Below, in pieces: positions 1 through 8,298 of a stretch of 64,000 nt of DNA. The translations under genes were made by a program, and so were the position numbers. Origin of the DNA: Amycolatopsis japonica (lineage in GTDB: Bacteria; Actinomycetota; Actinomycetes; Mycobacteriales; Pseudonocardiaceae); the NCBI RefSeq assembly GCF_000732925.1, contig NZ_CP008953.1, forward strand, positions 2,604,001 to 2,668,000, given 5' to 3'. Within the stretch, counting starts at the first letter, position 1; every line of letters begins with the position of its first letter. The notes below the pieces were generated by a model. The model searched no databases and had not been told where the DNA came from. It saw only the letters and a list, made by a program, of their open reading frames with translations.

Positions 1-1
1 G

Positions 2-490
2 TCGATCGGGATCGGCGCGGGCAACCCCGGCGGTGGGACCTTCCACGCCGTCATCTTCCAGCACGAGGACGGACATGCGTTCTCATTGACCGGTGACCCG
101 TTCGAACGGGTACCGCAGGGCGGGCCGGACCTGACCGCGGACGAGGCACGTGCCCATGAGGACCTGCCGTTCGTCTGGGCGGTCGCCGACGAGGTCATGC
201 GGCGCGATCGGCGGGCTTGGTGGATGCGGCACTGGCTTCTGGGCACCCTGTGCCTCCAGACTCTCGAGGTGTTTGATCGCCGCGAGCCGATTTTGCTTGT
301 GCGGCACGACGCCGATGACGGCATGTGGCAGCTCATCGGTGCTTCCGACGCGGACGGCGGCACCGGCAAGGTCGGGCACCTGCACCACGCCATCGACGAA
401 GACCCGACCCTGATCGACGTCCTCGACCTGCCAGCCGGCGGCAGCGCGACGCGAACGGGCGCCGGAAGTCCTTGGACCGGACGCGCCTAG
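2..490 (+). CDS. Hypothetical protein, 5' end cut by window edge
   Basis: The reading frame is open from the first base and ends at TAG 488-490, giving at least 162 residues. A TTG at 86 is the first start-like codon inside the window, but coding character is already present before it (Gly-rich GNPGGG, then a beta-like stretch), so the true start lies upstream. The C-terminal half has a hydrophobic PILLVRH strand and an acidic tail. I do not recognise a family. The stop overlaps the GTG of the next gene, so the two are probably translationally coupled. Confidence 0.6.
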   Translation, partial: SIGIGAGNPGGGTFHAVIFQHEDGHAFSLTGDPFERVPQGGPDLTADEARAHEDLPFVWAVADEVMRRDRRAWWMRHWLLGTLCLQTLEVFDRREPILLVRHDADDGMWQLIGASDADGGTGKVGHLHHAIDEDPTLIDVLDLPAGGSATRTGAGSPWTGRA

Positions 491-753
491 TGTTCGTCGA
501 GATCGTCTTCGTGGGGCTGCCGATCGACCGTGACGAGGTCGAGGAGGCGTTGGAATCGGAATTCGAGGTCACCGGCGCGGGCAGTGGCATGGGTCGTTGT
601 CATCTCGACGTTGAAGTCGTGGAGGGTTCGGACACGACCGCGGCGCTGGAACGGCTGCGGGCGGTGTTGTCCGACCTGGGGGTCGCGGACTGTGCGACCT
701 TGAACGTGACTCCTTCTGCATGGACCGCGCCGGCCGACCACTCTGACGGCTAG
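490..753 (+). CDS. Small hypothetical protein coupled to the upstream gene
   Basis: An 87-residue acidic protein starting at a GTG that shares its first base with the upstream TAG stop (TAGTG), an arrangement typical of translational coupling. The sequence begins MFVEIVFVGLPIDRDEVEEA and looks like a compact alpha/beta fold (strand, helix, strand, helix). No family is recognised. A small acidic partner coupled to a larger unknown gene could be an immunity-type or chaperone-type protein, but nothing in the sequence proves this. It is convergent with the next gene, and the stop codons overlap by 4 nt. Confidence 0.6.
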   Translation: MFVEIVFVGLPIDRDEVEEALESEFEVTGAGSGMGRCHLDVEVVEGSDTTAALERLRAVLSDLGVADCATLNVTPSAWTAPADHSDG

Positions 754-1721
754 CCGAAGATCCGGGCCCGCAGTTCTTTCACCGTCTGGACCGAAGCGAT
801 CAGGTCCAAAGTGTCGAAATGCAGCGACCAGGCCGTGCCGGTCGCGGTCTTCACCGTCCGTTCGACCAGGCTGAAGGAGATCGGGCGCGGGTCGGCGCCG
901 CCCAGCGCCACCGCGGTGCCGACCCACTCCCGGTATTCGGTGCCGTCCGCGGACACGGTGGCGCGCGGCTCGAGTGCGACGTCACGGACCGCGCCGAACA
1001 ACCGGTCCAGGTATGCGGTCATGGCCCGGCGGCCGGAGATCGGCTCGGTCAGGCCGGGGCCCAGGAGGGTCGCCGTACCGTCCACCCCGGCGACCAGGAT
1101 CCCCGCCGCTTCCCGATTCCACGCCAGTCGCCGGATCCGCGGTGGCAAGGGGATCGCCGGGGCCGGATCGGTCGCCGACGCGGTGATCCCCTCGAAGAGG
1201 TTCCGCAGCGGGTTCGCCGGATCCTCCACCGGACGGAACATGGTGACCTGGTCCCAGAACCTCCTGCCGTCCTGCACCCGGGCCGGATCCTTGCCCGCGG
1301 CGGGATCGCCGAGGACGAGCCGGTGCATGGTCTTGAACGAGACCGGTTTCCCCTTGACGGTGCCGGTGTTCAGCGCCTCGATGAACACGACCCTGCCGTC
1401 GGGGTCGGAAGTGACGGTCTCCGGAACGAAGACGTAGTCCGGGGCCAGCTTCAGCACGCCCTCGATCTGGCTTCTGATGCCCGCCCAGTCCCGGGGTGTC
1501 TCGAGCCCGCTGTCCCACAAGCGCGCCGTCCCGTCTTGGACGAACAGGTTCATGTACGCGTCGACATTCCGGGCGTTTCTGCCCCAGGCACGGTAGGCGT
1601 CCATGAACCGCTCCACGTTCGCCGGTCGTCCGGCAAGGGGTTCGGCGTTCGCCGGGGGCGCGAGAACGACAACGGACAGAACGGCCGCCGCGAGGGCGGG
1701 CAAGAGTCGTGAAACCTTCAT
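750..1721 (-). CDS. Secreted SnoaL/NTF2-like protein
   Basis: A 323-residue protein with a Sec-type signal peptide (MKVSRLLPALAAAVLSVVVL, cleavage near ANA-EP). Two NTF2-like halves are visible: the first (about 35-180) contains the pattern RFMDAYRAWGRN..VDAYMNLFVQDGTARLWD typical of SnoaL-like folds, and the second (about 200-323) repeats the theme with SGRRAMTAYLDRLF. The start was chosen at ATG 1721 because the signal peptide begins there; an open frame continues further upstream without coding character. Its function as an extracytoplasmic ligand-binding or enzyme-like protein is inferred from the fold only. Confidence 0.75.
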   Translation of the reverse strand: MKVSRLLPALAAAVLSVVVLAPPANAEPLAGRPANVERFMDAYRAWGRNARNVDAYMNLFVQDGTARLWDSGLETPRDWAGIRSQIEGVLKLAPDYVFVPETVTSDPDGRVVFIEALNTGTVKGKPVSFKTMHRLVLGDPAAGKDPARVQDGRRFWDQVTMFRPVEDPANPLRNLFEGITASATDPAPAIPLPPRIRRLAWNREAAGILVAGVDGTATLLGPGLTEPISGRRAMTAYLDRLFGAVRDVALEPRATVSADGTEYREWVGTAVALGGADPRPISFSLVERTVKTATGTAWSLHFDTLDLIASVQTVKELRARIFG

Positions 1722-1795
1722 GGCCGAAGGATCATCGAGCCGGGAGCCCCTGTCGATTACGTCCGAGGTAAGCGGGCCGCGGGTAGATTCTCCGT

Positions 1796-2788
1796 GTGGG
1801 GGTTGAAAAGGAAACGGTGCGCAGGGTGGTGATCGTCGCCTTCGACGACGCCCAGATCCTCGATGTCGCCTGTCCCAGCGGGGCGCTGGAGATCGCGAAC
1901 TCGCACGGCGCGGCGCCACCGTATGTCGTCGAGCTGGCGACGGTTCAGGGGCGGACGACACGGAGTTCGTCGGGGATCATGCTCGCGGGTGCCCGGCGGC
2001 TCGCCGAGGTGTCCGGGCGGGTGGACACGGTGATCGTGGTCGGTGGCGCGGGAACGGCCGCGGCCGCGGCGGACGATCGTCTGCTGACGCAGGTGCGGCG
2101 GCTGGCCGGACGGAGCAGGCGGATCGCCTCGGTGTGCACGGGTACCTTCGTGCTGGCGGCCGCCGGGCTGCTCGACGACCGCCGGGTCACGACGCATTGG
2201 GGATACGGCGAGCTGCTCGCCGCCACCTTCCCGGCGGTGAAGGTGGATCCCGCCCCGCTCTACATCCGCGACGGCAACGTGTTCACCTCGGCCGGGGTCA
2301 TCAGCGCGCTGGATCTCACGCTCGCGCTGATCGAGGACGACTGCGGTCCGACGCTGGCCCGCGAGGTCGCCCGCGAACTGGTGACCTATCTGCACCGCCC
2401 GGGCGACCAGGCCCAGATCAGCACGTTCCTGGCCGTCCCGCCGCCGGGCAACCGGGTCGTGCGCGACCTCTTGGGATACATCGCCGCGCATCTCGCCGAA
2501 GACCTGAGCCCGTCGGCGCTGGCGGCCCGCGCCGGGGTCACCACGCGGCACCTCACCCGGCTGTTCACCGCCCAGCTGGGCAGCACCCCGGCCCGTACCG
2601 TGCGGACAGCGCGGACCGAAGCCGCCGCCCAGCTGGTGCGGTCCACCGCGTTGCCGCTGGCCGCGGTCGCGCGGCGATGCGGATTCGCCTCGGCGGAGAC
2701 CCTGCGGACGGCTTTCCGCCAGTACTACGGGATCACCGGGGACACACTTCGCAGGATGACGGACATGCCCCGCCCGATCGGCGCCTGA
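1796..2788 (+). CDS. GlxA-family AraC-type transcriptional regulator
   Basis: A 330-residue regulator with an N-terminal DJ-1/PfpI domain (about 8-190, nucleophile-elbow motif ASVCTGTFVLAAAGLLDDRR) and a C-terminal double helix-turn-helix of the AraC type (about 225-320: DLSPSALAARAGVTTRHLTRLF and the second helix pair RRCGFASAETLRTAFRQYYG). This order defines the GlxA/FtrA group, in which the DJ-1 domain acts as a sensor rather than an enzyme. It starts at GTG 1796; a second in-frame GTG is at 1817. It lies 18 nt before a stand-alone DJ-1 protein, which is probably its cognate target. Confidence 0.9.
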   Translation: MGVEKETVRRVVIVAFDDAQILDVACPSGALEIANSHGAAPPYVVELATVQGRTTRSSSGIMLAGARRLAEVSGRVDTVIVVGGAGTAAAAADDRLLTQVRRLAGRSRRIASVCTGTFVLAAAGLLDDRRVTTHWGYGELLAATFPAVKVDPAPLYIRDGNVFTSAGVISALDLTLALIEDDCGPTLAREVARELVTYLHRPGDQAQISTFLAVPPPGNRVVRDLLGYIAAHLAEDLSPSALAARAGVTTRHLTRLFTAQLGSTPARTVRTARTEAAAQLVRSTALPLAAVARRCGFASAETLRTAFRQYYGITGDTLRRMTDMPRPIGA

Positions 2789-2806
2789 GCTCCCCAGAAT
2801 CGCGGC

Positions 2807-3550
2807 ATGGACAGTGCGAAGACCACCCGCAGGACCGTTCTGGCCGGAGTCGCGGCAGCCGCGGCGTTCGGCCTCGGCACCGGCACGGCTCAGGCGGAGA
2901 CCAAGGGACCGAAGATCGGCATCCTGCTCTACGACGGGTTCAGCCTGCTGGATCCGACCGGACCGGCCGAGGTGTTGTCCCGGCTGCCCGGCGCCACGGT
3001 GACGATGATCGCCCAGGAACGCGGCCCGGTGCGCACGGACACCCGTGACGTCGCGGTGCTGGCGGAACGTTCGGTGGCCGAGGTGCACCGCCTGGACGTG
3101 GTGCTGGTCCCGGGCGCGGGCAACCGCGGGACGGTCGCCGCGATGGAGAACCCGGTCCTGCTCGACTGGATCCGGCGTATCCATCGGCACACGATGTGGA
3201 CGACGTCGGTGTGCACGGGATCCTTGCTCCTCGGCGCGGCCGGGCTGCTCCGCGAGCGGGCCACGACGTACTGGGCCTCCGCGGACTATCTGGAGAAGAC
3301 CTTCGGCGTGCGTTATGTGCCCGAGCGCTACGTTCAGGTCGGCAAGGTCGTCACCGCGGCGGGGGTGTCCGCCGGGATCGACCTCGCCTTCCATCTCGCG
3401 TCCCTGTTGGCCGGTGAAGAGATCGCGCGCGGTATCCAGCTCGCCGTCGAATACGATCCGCAGCCGCCTTTCGACTCGGGCAACGCCGCGAAGGCCAGCC
3501 CGGAACTCAAGGCCCTCGCGCTGAAACTGCTCGCGGATTCGCAGGTCTAA
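2807..3550 (+). CDS. Tat-exported DJ-1/PfpI family protein (isonitrile hydratase-like)
   Basis: A 247-residue protein with a twin-arginine signal (TTRRTVLAGVAAAAAFGLG) followed by one DJ-1/PfpI domain. The elbow motif TSVCTGSLLLGAAGLL contains the family nucleophilic Cys. The nearest characterised relatives I know are isonitrile hydratase-type ThiJ proteins, which are cytoplasmic; the apparent Tat signal is therefore noteworthy. It is probably co-transcribed with the GlxA-type regulator 18 nt upstream. Its TAA stop overlaps the TAG of the convergent monooxygenase gene. Confidence 0.85.
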   Translation: MDSAKTTRRTVLAGVAAAAAFGLGTGTAQAETKGPKIGILLYDGFSLLDPTGPAEVLSRLPGATVTMIAQERGPVRTDTRDVAVLAERSVAEVHRLDVVLVPGAGNRGTVAAMENPVLLDWIRRIHRHTMWTTSVCTGSLLLGAAGLLRERATTYWASADYLEKTFGVRYVPERYVQVGKVVTAAGVSAGIDLAFHLASLLAGEEIARGIQLAVEYDPQPPFDSGNAAKASPELKALALKLLADSQV

Positions 3551-4773
3551 CGGGGGTCGTCCGAGACCGGGCGCTGGGCGTAATCCTTCAGCACCAACGC
3601 GTTCGCCGCTTCCCGGATCGGGCGGGCCATCTGCTCCAGGACCCGGTTGCGGCCGGGGAGATAGGGCATCAGCTTGATCATCCGGGTGTTGAACCACGCG
3701 AACGCCCGCGACTGCGGGATGATCCCGCGTAGCGCCATCTTGGCCAGAGCCTGGTTCTTCTCGACGTACGGACACATTTCCCTTTCGTAGCGGGAAAACG
3801 CCGTCGTGAAGTCGTCCGAAGCCGCCAGCTCGCCCGCCAAGACGTACGCGCCGACGAGGGCCAGGCTCGTGCCCTGCCCTGAGGCGGGCGACGGGCAATA
3901 GCCCGCGTCACCGAGGAGGGTGACGCGCCCGGCCGAAAACCGGTCCATGCGGATCTGGCACACCGGGTCGAAGTAGAAGTCGCCCGCCTCGCGCATGGCG
4001 TCGAGCAACGCCGGGATCTCCCAGCCCAGTTCGGCGAACTGGCGGGCGACGAGGTTCTTCTGGCTCTCGACGTCCCGCCGGTCGTAGGGCAACGGCGGGG
4101 CGCTGAACCAGAACGCGGCCTTGGCGTCATCGGCACGCGCGGTGCTGTAGACGTTGACCATCTTGCCGGGCGCGGCCGAGTGCAGCAGTTCCCAGCGGTC
4201 GAGTTCGAAGGTGTTGGGCACGGTGGAGATCGAGATGTAGGCGTCGAACCGGTGCAGGAAGTCTTCTTCCGGCCCGAAAGCGAGCGCGCGGACGCCGGAG
4301 TGCAGCCCGTCGGCGCCGACGACCAGGTCGAACCGGCGCGGGGCACCGTGGGCGAACGTCACGTCGACGCCGTCGGAACACTGTGCCAGCCCGGTGATCC
4401 AGTCGCCGAAGACGTACTCGGTGCTCTCCCGGGTGGCGTCGTACAGGATCTTCGCCAGGTCGCCGCGGAGGATTTCGGTGTCGTCGCCATGGCGGAAGCC
4501 GAAAGTGCCGGCGTCGAGCGTGGCGAGCTGCTTGCCTCGTTTGTTCACGAACGCGGCGCCTCGCATGTCGGTGCTCGCCGCGTGCACCTCGTCGAGCAGG
4601 CCCATCCGGCGGACGACGTCGACGGCGACGCCGCGGATGTCGACCTTGTAGCCGCCTTCACGTGGGCTCGGGGCCCGCTCGACGACGGTGGCGCTGAAGC
4701 CGTGGCGGCGCAGCCACCAGGCGAGGGCGGGCCCGGCGACGCCGGCGCCGGAGATCAGGATGTTCTTCGTCAT
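3547..4773 (-). CDS. FAD-dependent aromatic-type monooxygenase
   Basis: A 408-residue class A flavoprotein monooxygenase. The N-terminal dinucleotide-binding motif GAGVAGPALAWWLRRHG (about 8-24) and the second FAD motif VTLLGDAGYCPSPASGQGTS (GD box, about 300) are both visible, with the intervening DG motif VVGADGLHSGVR. Members hydroxylate small aromatic or polyketide substrates with NAD(P)H and O2. The start ATG 4773 is fixed by the Rossmann motif; the longer open frame upstream only shadows the neighbouring gene. It is 31 nt downstream of the AfsR-like regulator on the same strand, so the regulator may read into it. Confidence 0.9.
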   Translation of the reverse strand: MTKNILISGAGVAGPALAWWLRRHGFSATVVERAPSPREGGYKVDIRGVAVDVVRRMGLLDEVHAASTDMRGAAFVNKRGKQLATLDAGTFGFRHGDDTEILRGDLAKILYDATRESTEYVFGDWITGLAQCSDGVDVTFAHGAPRRFDLVVGADGLHSGVRALAFGPEEDFLHRFDAYISISTVPNTFELDRWELLHSAAPGKMVNVYSTARADDAKAAFWFSAPPLPYDRRDVESQKNLVARQFAELGWEIPALLDAMREAGDFYFDPVCQIRMDRFSAGRVTLLGDAGYCPSPASGQGTSLALVGAYVLAGELAASDDFTTAFSRYEREMCPYVEKNQALAKMALRGIIPQSRAFAWFNTRMIKLMPYLPGRNRVLEQMARPIREAANALVLKDYAQRPVSDDPR

Positions 4774-4804
4774 GTCCGGCAGCGTGGACGTGCCCGCTGA
4801 CCGG

Positions 4805-7792
4805 TCACGAACCGAGCACGAACCGCCGCTGACCGAGTTCGTGGATCGCCTGGTCAGGAGGCATTTCCCGGCCGCGGGCAAACGCGCCGGAGTAGGCGTC
4901 GGCGCCGATCCGGGCCTGGACGCGGTGCACCACTCCGTCGACGTCGGCGTCCCCGGCGACGGGCGCGCCGCGCAGCCCGACCGCCACGCCGAGCAGGAAC
5001 GCGGCCCGCTCGTCCTCGTCACGCGCGGCGAGAACCCCGGCCAGCCCCTCGATCGCCTGGGCCGCGCCGGGCAGATTCGCGTATTCCAGCGCGGTCGCGA
5101 GCGCTTCCTGGTGCAGTTCGGTCGCCGCGTCGAGGTCGCCGGCGGCGGCCATCGTCCAGCCGAAGCCGGTGTGGAGCCGGATCCGTGTCTCGCCACCGGT
5201 CACCGGGCCGGTGTCCAGGCCGAGCGCGGCGGTGTACCAGCGTCGGGCCGTCGCCAGGTCGCCCTCGCGACGGGCGATCTCGCCCAGCCCGCCTCGGGCC
5301 CGCGCGAGCGTCAGCGGGTTGCCGCGCGCTTGACCGGCGGCTTCGTAGTCGGCTTTCGCGGCCTCGATGTCACCCTCCCGCAGGACGCCGTCGGCGCGGC
5401 GGCAGAGCAGATCGGCGGCGTCTTCGGAGGAACCGAGTTCCGCGGCCAGACGCACGGATTCGTCCATCAGCTCGCGGAACCGGACGTGGTCGCCGCGCCA
5501 GTCCGCGAACTCGGCGAGCTTCTCCAGCGTGCTCGCCGCGCCCCAGCGGTCACCCAGTTCGCGGAACCCGGTCAGTGACGCGGAGAAGTGTTCTTCGGCG
5601 TCGGCGATCCGGCCGTTGTACTGCGCGCCGAGGCCGTCGCTGATCCGCGCGAACGCCCGCGACCACCGATCGTCGCCGATGAGCGCGGCGAGCCGTTCCC
5701 CCTCCTTCGCCCTGGGGTGCGGGGAAAACGCCCACAGCAGGAACAGGTACGGGTAGCGCAGCGGGCCGTCGAGCCGCCGCAGGATCGGTTCGATCCCGAC
5801 GTCGGCGGCCGACGCGTGGACGAGACCGAGGACGTATTCCTCGGTCAGCCCCGGCGGTGGTTCGGGGCCGATGGCGGCGAGCGCGGCGTCCGCGAACGGT
5901 GTCGCTTCGCCGCGCAGCCCACGCAACCACCAGTACCAGGTCAGGGCCGCGATGAGCCGCAAGGCGAGGTCCGGGGCGGCGGTCACGCTCCAGCGCAAGG
6001 CGGCGTGCAGTTCGGCGTGCTCGGCGCTCAGCGCTTCCAGCGCCACGAGCTGGTCCGCGCCGCGCAGCTTCGGTTCGGACGTGAGGGCGAGATCGAGGAA
6101 GTACTCGGCGTGTTCGGCGCGCCGGTCCTCGCCGTGCTCGGCGCAGAACGCGCGAATGGTCTCCAGCATCCGGTACCGGCCGCCGCCGAACTCGACGAAG
6201 GACTTCTCGACCAGCCCGGCCAGCACGCCTTCCGCGTCGGGCACGGCGCAGACGCGTTCGACGGCGTCGAGCCTCGCACCACCGGCGAACACCGAGAACC
6301 GGCCGGCCAGCCGCTGTTCCCGCGGGTCGAGGAGGTCCCAGCTCCACTCGACGACGCCGCGCAGCGTCCGGTGCCGTGGTTCGGCGGTCCGCTCGCCGCG
6401 GGACAGCAGCCCGAATCGGTCGCCGAGCCGGGCGGCGACATCGGCGGCGGACAGGGTCCGCAACCGCGCGGCGGCGAGCTCGATCGCCAGCGGCAGACCG
6501 TCGAGCTCGGCGCAGATCCGGGCCACGGCGGCCGGGTCCGGCGTCTGCCCGGGAGCGACCGCCGCGGCCCGCTCGGAGAACAACCGGGCGGCGGCGCCCG
6601 CGGGCAGGGGACCGACCGGTACCAGCGTTTCGCCGGTCAGGCCCAGCGCTTCGCGGCTCGTGACGAGCACCCGCAGGCCAGGGCACTCCGACAGCAGGCG
6701 CCGCACCAGCCGCGCGGCTTCTTCGACGACGTGTTCGCAGTTGTCGAGGACGAGCAGCGGCGACCGGTCGGCGAGCCCGGCGACCAGGCGGTCGGCGGGA
6801 TCCGAAACCGCTCCCGGTGTCAGGACGCCTTGTTCGCGCAGGCCCAGCGCGGCGAGGACGGCGGGCGCGACCTCGGTCGCCGCGGCGAGTTCGACGAAGC
6901 AGACTTCGCCGTCCTGCAAGGAAGTCGCTTCGATGGCGAGCCGTGTCTTGCCCGCTCCACCGGGCCCCGTGAGCGTGACGAGCCGTGTCGTCCCGAGCGC
7001 GGCGACGAGCCGGCCGAGTTCGTCGCGGCCGACGAATCCCGTGAGCGGCACGGGAACCCGGCGCGCCGGTGACCCTCGCAGGACGGCGGCGTGCGCGTCG
7101 GCGAGATCCGCGGACGGGTCGGCGCCCAGTTCGTCGGCGAGCCGGCCACGGGCCTCGGCGAACACGGCGAGCGCCTCGGCGGACCGGCCGCTGCCGTGCA
7201 GGGCGCGGACGAGCTGGGCGGTGAGCCGTTCCCGCAGCGGATGTTCCCGCGCGAGCTCACGGAGTTCGGCGACGAGCTTTTCGTGCTGTGCCAAGGCGAG
7301 CCCGGCCTCGACGCGGTCCTCGATCGCGGCCAGCCGCAACTCGGCGAGCCGGGCCGCGCGCGGTGGGTCGGCGAGCCCGTCGAGAGCGGGCCCGCGCCAT
7401 AGCGCCAGGGCTTCGGTGAAGAGCGCGAGCTTCGTGTCCGCCTCGGCGGTTTCGCGCGCCTGGGCGGTGAGGCGTTCGAAACGGTGGAGGTCGACGTCCT
7501 GCGGGTCCACGGCCAGCCGGTATCCGGCGGGGGTGAACTCGACGAGCCCGTCGGGCGCGCCGCCGTCCTTCAGCCGCCGCCGGAGCCGGGAGACCTGGGA
7601 CTGCAGGGCTTCGGCGGCGCCCTCGGGCGGATGGTCGCCGTGCAGGCCGTCGATCAGCCGGTCGGCGCCGACGATCCGCCCGGCGTCGAGCGCGAGGAGG
7701 GCGAGCAGACCCCGCAGCTGCGGCCCGCCGAGCGCGACGGGCGTCCCGTCGGGGCGGCGGGCTTCGACCGGCCCGAGGATGGCGAACTGCAC
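4805..7792 (-). CDS. AfsR/SARP-type regulator (wHTH-BTAD-NB-ARC-TPR)
   Basis: A 995-residue STAND regulator. Residues 1-95 form an OmpR-like winged helix, about 100-240 the bacterial transcriptional activator domain (BTAD), and an NB-ARC ATPase follows with Walker A TGPGGAGKT (275-283), Walker B LLVLDNCEH and the GLPLAIELAAARLR motif. The C-terminal third is helical TPR-like repeat. This is the architecture of AfsR-type activators of secondary metabolism. No biosynthetic cluster is in the window, so the nearest candidate target is the FAD monooxygenase 31 nt downstream. Its 5' side contains two large palindromes, the first only 54 nt before the start codon. Confidence 0.93.
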   Translation of the reverse strand: MQFAILGPVEARRPDGTPVALGGPQLRGLLALLALDAGRIVGADRLIDGLHGDHPPEGAAEALQSQVSRLRRRLKDGGAPDGLVEFTPAGYRLAVDPQDVDLHRFERLTAQARETAEADTKLALFTEALALWRGPALDGLADPPRAARLAELRLAAIEDRVEAGLALAQHEKLVAELRELAREHPLRERLTAQLVRALHGSGRSAEALAVFAEARGRLADELGADPSADLADAHAAVLRGSPARRVPVPLTGFVGRDELGRLVAALGTTRLVTLTGPGGAGKTRLAIEATSLQDGEVCFVELAAATEVAPAVLAALGLREQGVLTPGAVSDPADRLVAGLADRSPLLVLDNCEHVVEEAARLVRRLLSECPGLRVLVTSREALGLTGETLVPVGPLPAGAAARLFSERAAAVAPGQTPDPAAVARICAELDGLPLAIELAAARLRTLSAADVAARLGDRFGLLSRGERTAEPRHRTLRGVVEWSWDLLDPREQRLAGRFSVFAGGARLDAVERVCAVPDAEGVLAGLVEKSFVEFGGGRYRMLETIRAFCAEHGEDRRAEHAEYFLDLALTSEPKLRGADQLVALEALSAEHAELHAALRWSVTAAPDLALRLIAALTWYWWLRGLRGEATPFADAALAAIGPEPPPGLTEEYVLGLVHASAADVGIEPILRRLDGPLRYPYLFLLWAFSPHPRAKEGERLAALIGDDRWSRAFARISDGLGAQYNGRIADAEEHFSASLTGFRELGDRWGAASTLEKLAEFADWRGDHVRFRELMDESVRLAAELGSSEDAADLLCRRADGVLREGDIEAAKADYEAAGQARGNPLTLARARGGLGEIARREGDLATARRWYTAALGLDTGPVTGGETRIRLHTGFGWTMAAAGDLDAATELHQEALATALEYANLPGAAQAIEGLAGVLAARDEDERAAFLLGVAVGLRGAPVAGDADVDGVVHRVQARIGADAYSGAFARGREMPPDQAIHELGQRRFVLGS

Positions 7793-7845
7793 GCCGTCGA
7801 TTCTGGCCCACTCGCGCGACTCGTGACGGGCCCCGGCCGCGCTGA

Positions 7846-7900
7846 TGTCGCGAAAGCCACTTTCGGGACATCAGACGTCCCGAAAGTGGCTTTCGCGACA
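7846..7900. repeat. Intergenic palindrome, family A, copy 1
   Basis: A perfect 24-bp inverted repeat (7846-7869 and 7877-7900) with the 7-nt centre ATCAGAC. Each arm is itself near-palindromic: 10 nt, a 3-nt centre (CCA or TGG), then the complementary 10 nt with one mismatch, built on CGAAAG-NNN-CTTTCG. It lies in the 506-nt gap 7793-8298 between divergent genes. Apart from copies 1 and 2 and a ribosome-binding site for the permease, I see nothing else there. Confidence 0.85.
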
Positions 7901-8094
7901 CGCCACCTTTGCCTTACCCCTCAATAACCGCCTTTATCACTCGCGACAGGCATGAACCGGACACCTGGCCGGCGCGGAATGTCCCTTGTGGACACTTCCT
8001 GAAGGTCGCCATGACTGGGAAACCGTGCAGCTGGGTGTCAATCAGACATTTCGCCCTCTAAGGTTGTCGCTCTAGGGCGGCCGTGGCCGCTGAG

Positions 8095-8147
8095 GTTGCG
8101 AAAGCCACTTTCCCAACCTCCAACGTTGCGAAAGTGGCTTTCGCGAC
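8095..8147. repeat. Intergenic palindrome, family A, copy 2
   Basis: Inverted repeat of 23-nt arms (8095-8117 and 8125-8147, two mismatches) around the 7-nt centre CTCCAAC. It has the same GCGAAAG-NNN-CTTTCGC sub-hairpins as copy 1 and the same orientation. The similarity to copy 1 extends beyond both arms (CGCTGA before; GCGACACGCC then CTT and GCC after), so 7838-7920 and 8086-8168 form a diverged direct repeat of about 80 bp. Confidence 0.85.
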
Positions 8148-8298
8148 ACGCCGCCTTCGCCCTATCCGCCTTGTTAACGGCCGCGCGGACATCCGGCAAC
8201 ACACGGAAACCCGCCCGTCACAACCGGGCGGACGGGCGGAAACGAGGCGTTCGTACCTTCTGGCTCCCGTCCCCGGTGCCCTGGAGGAGACCTCGGTC

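Noticed and set aside
4774..5196. Longer N-terminus for the FAD monooxygenase
   Set aside because: The upstream frame is antisense-free shadow of the AfsR-like gene on the same strand in another frame; the Rossmann motif fixes the start at 4773.
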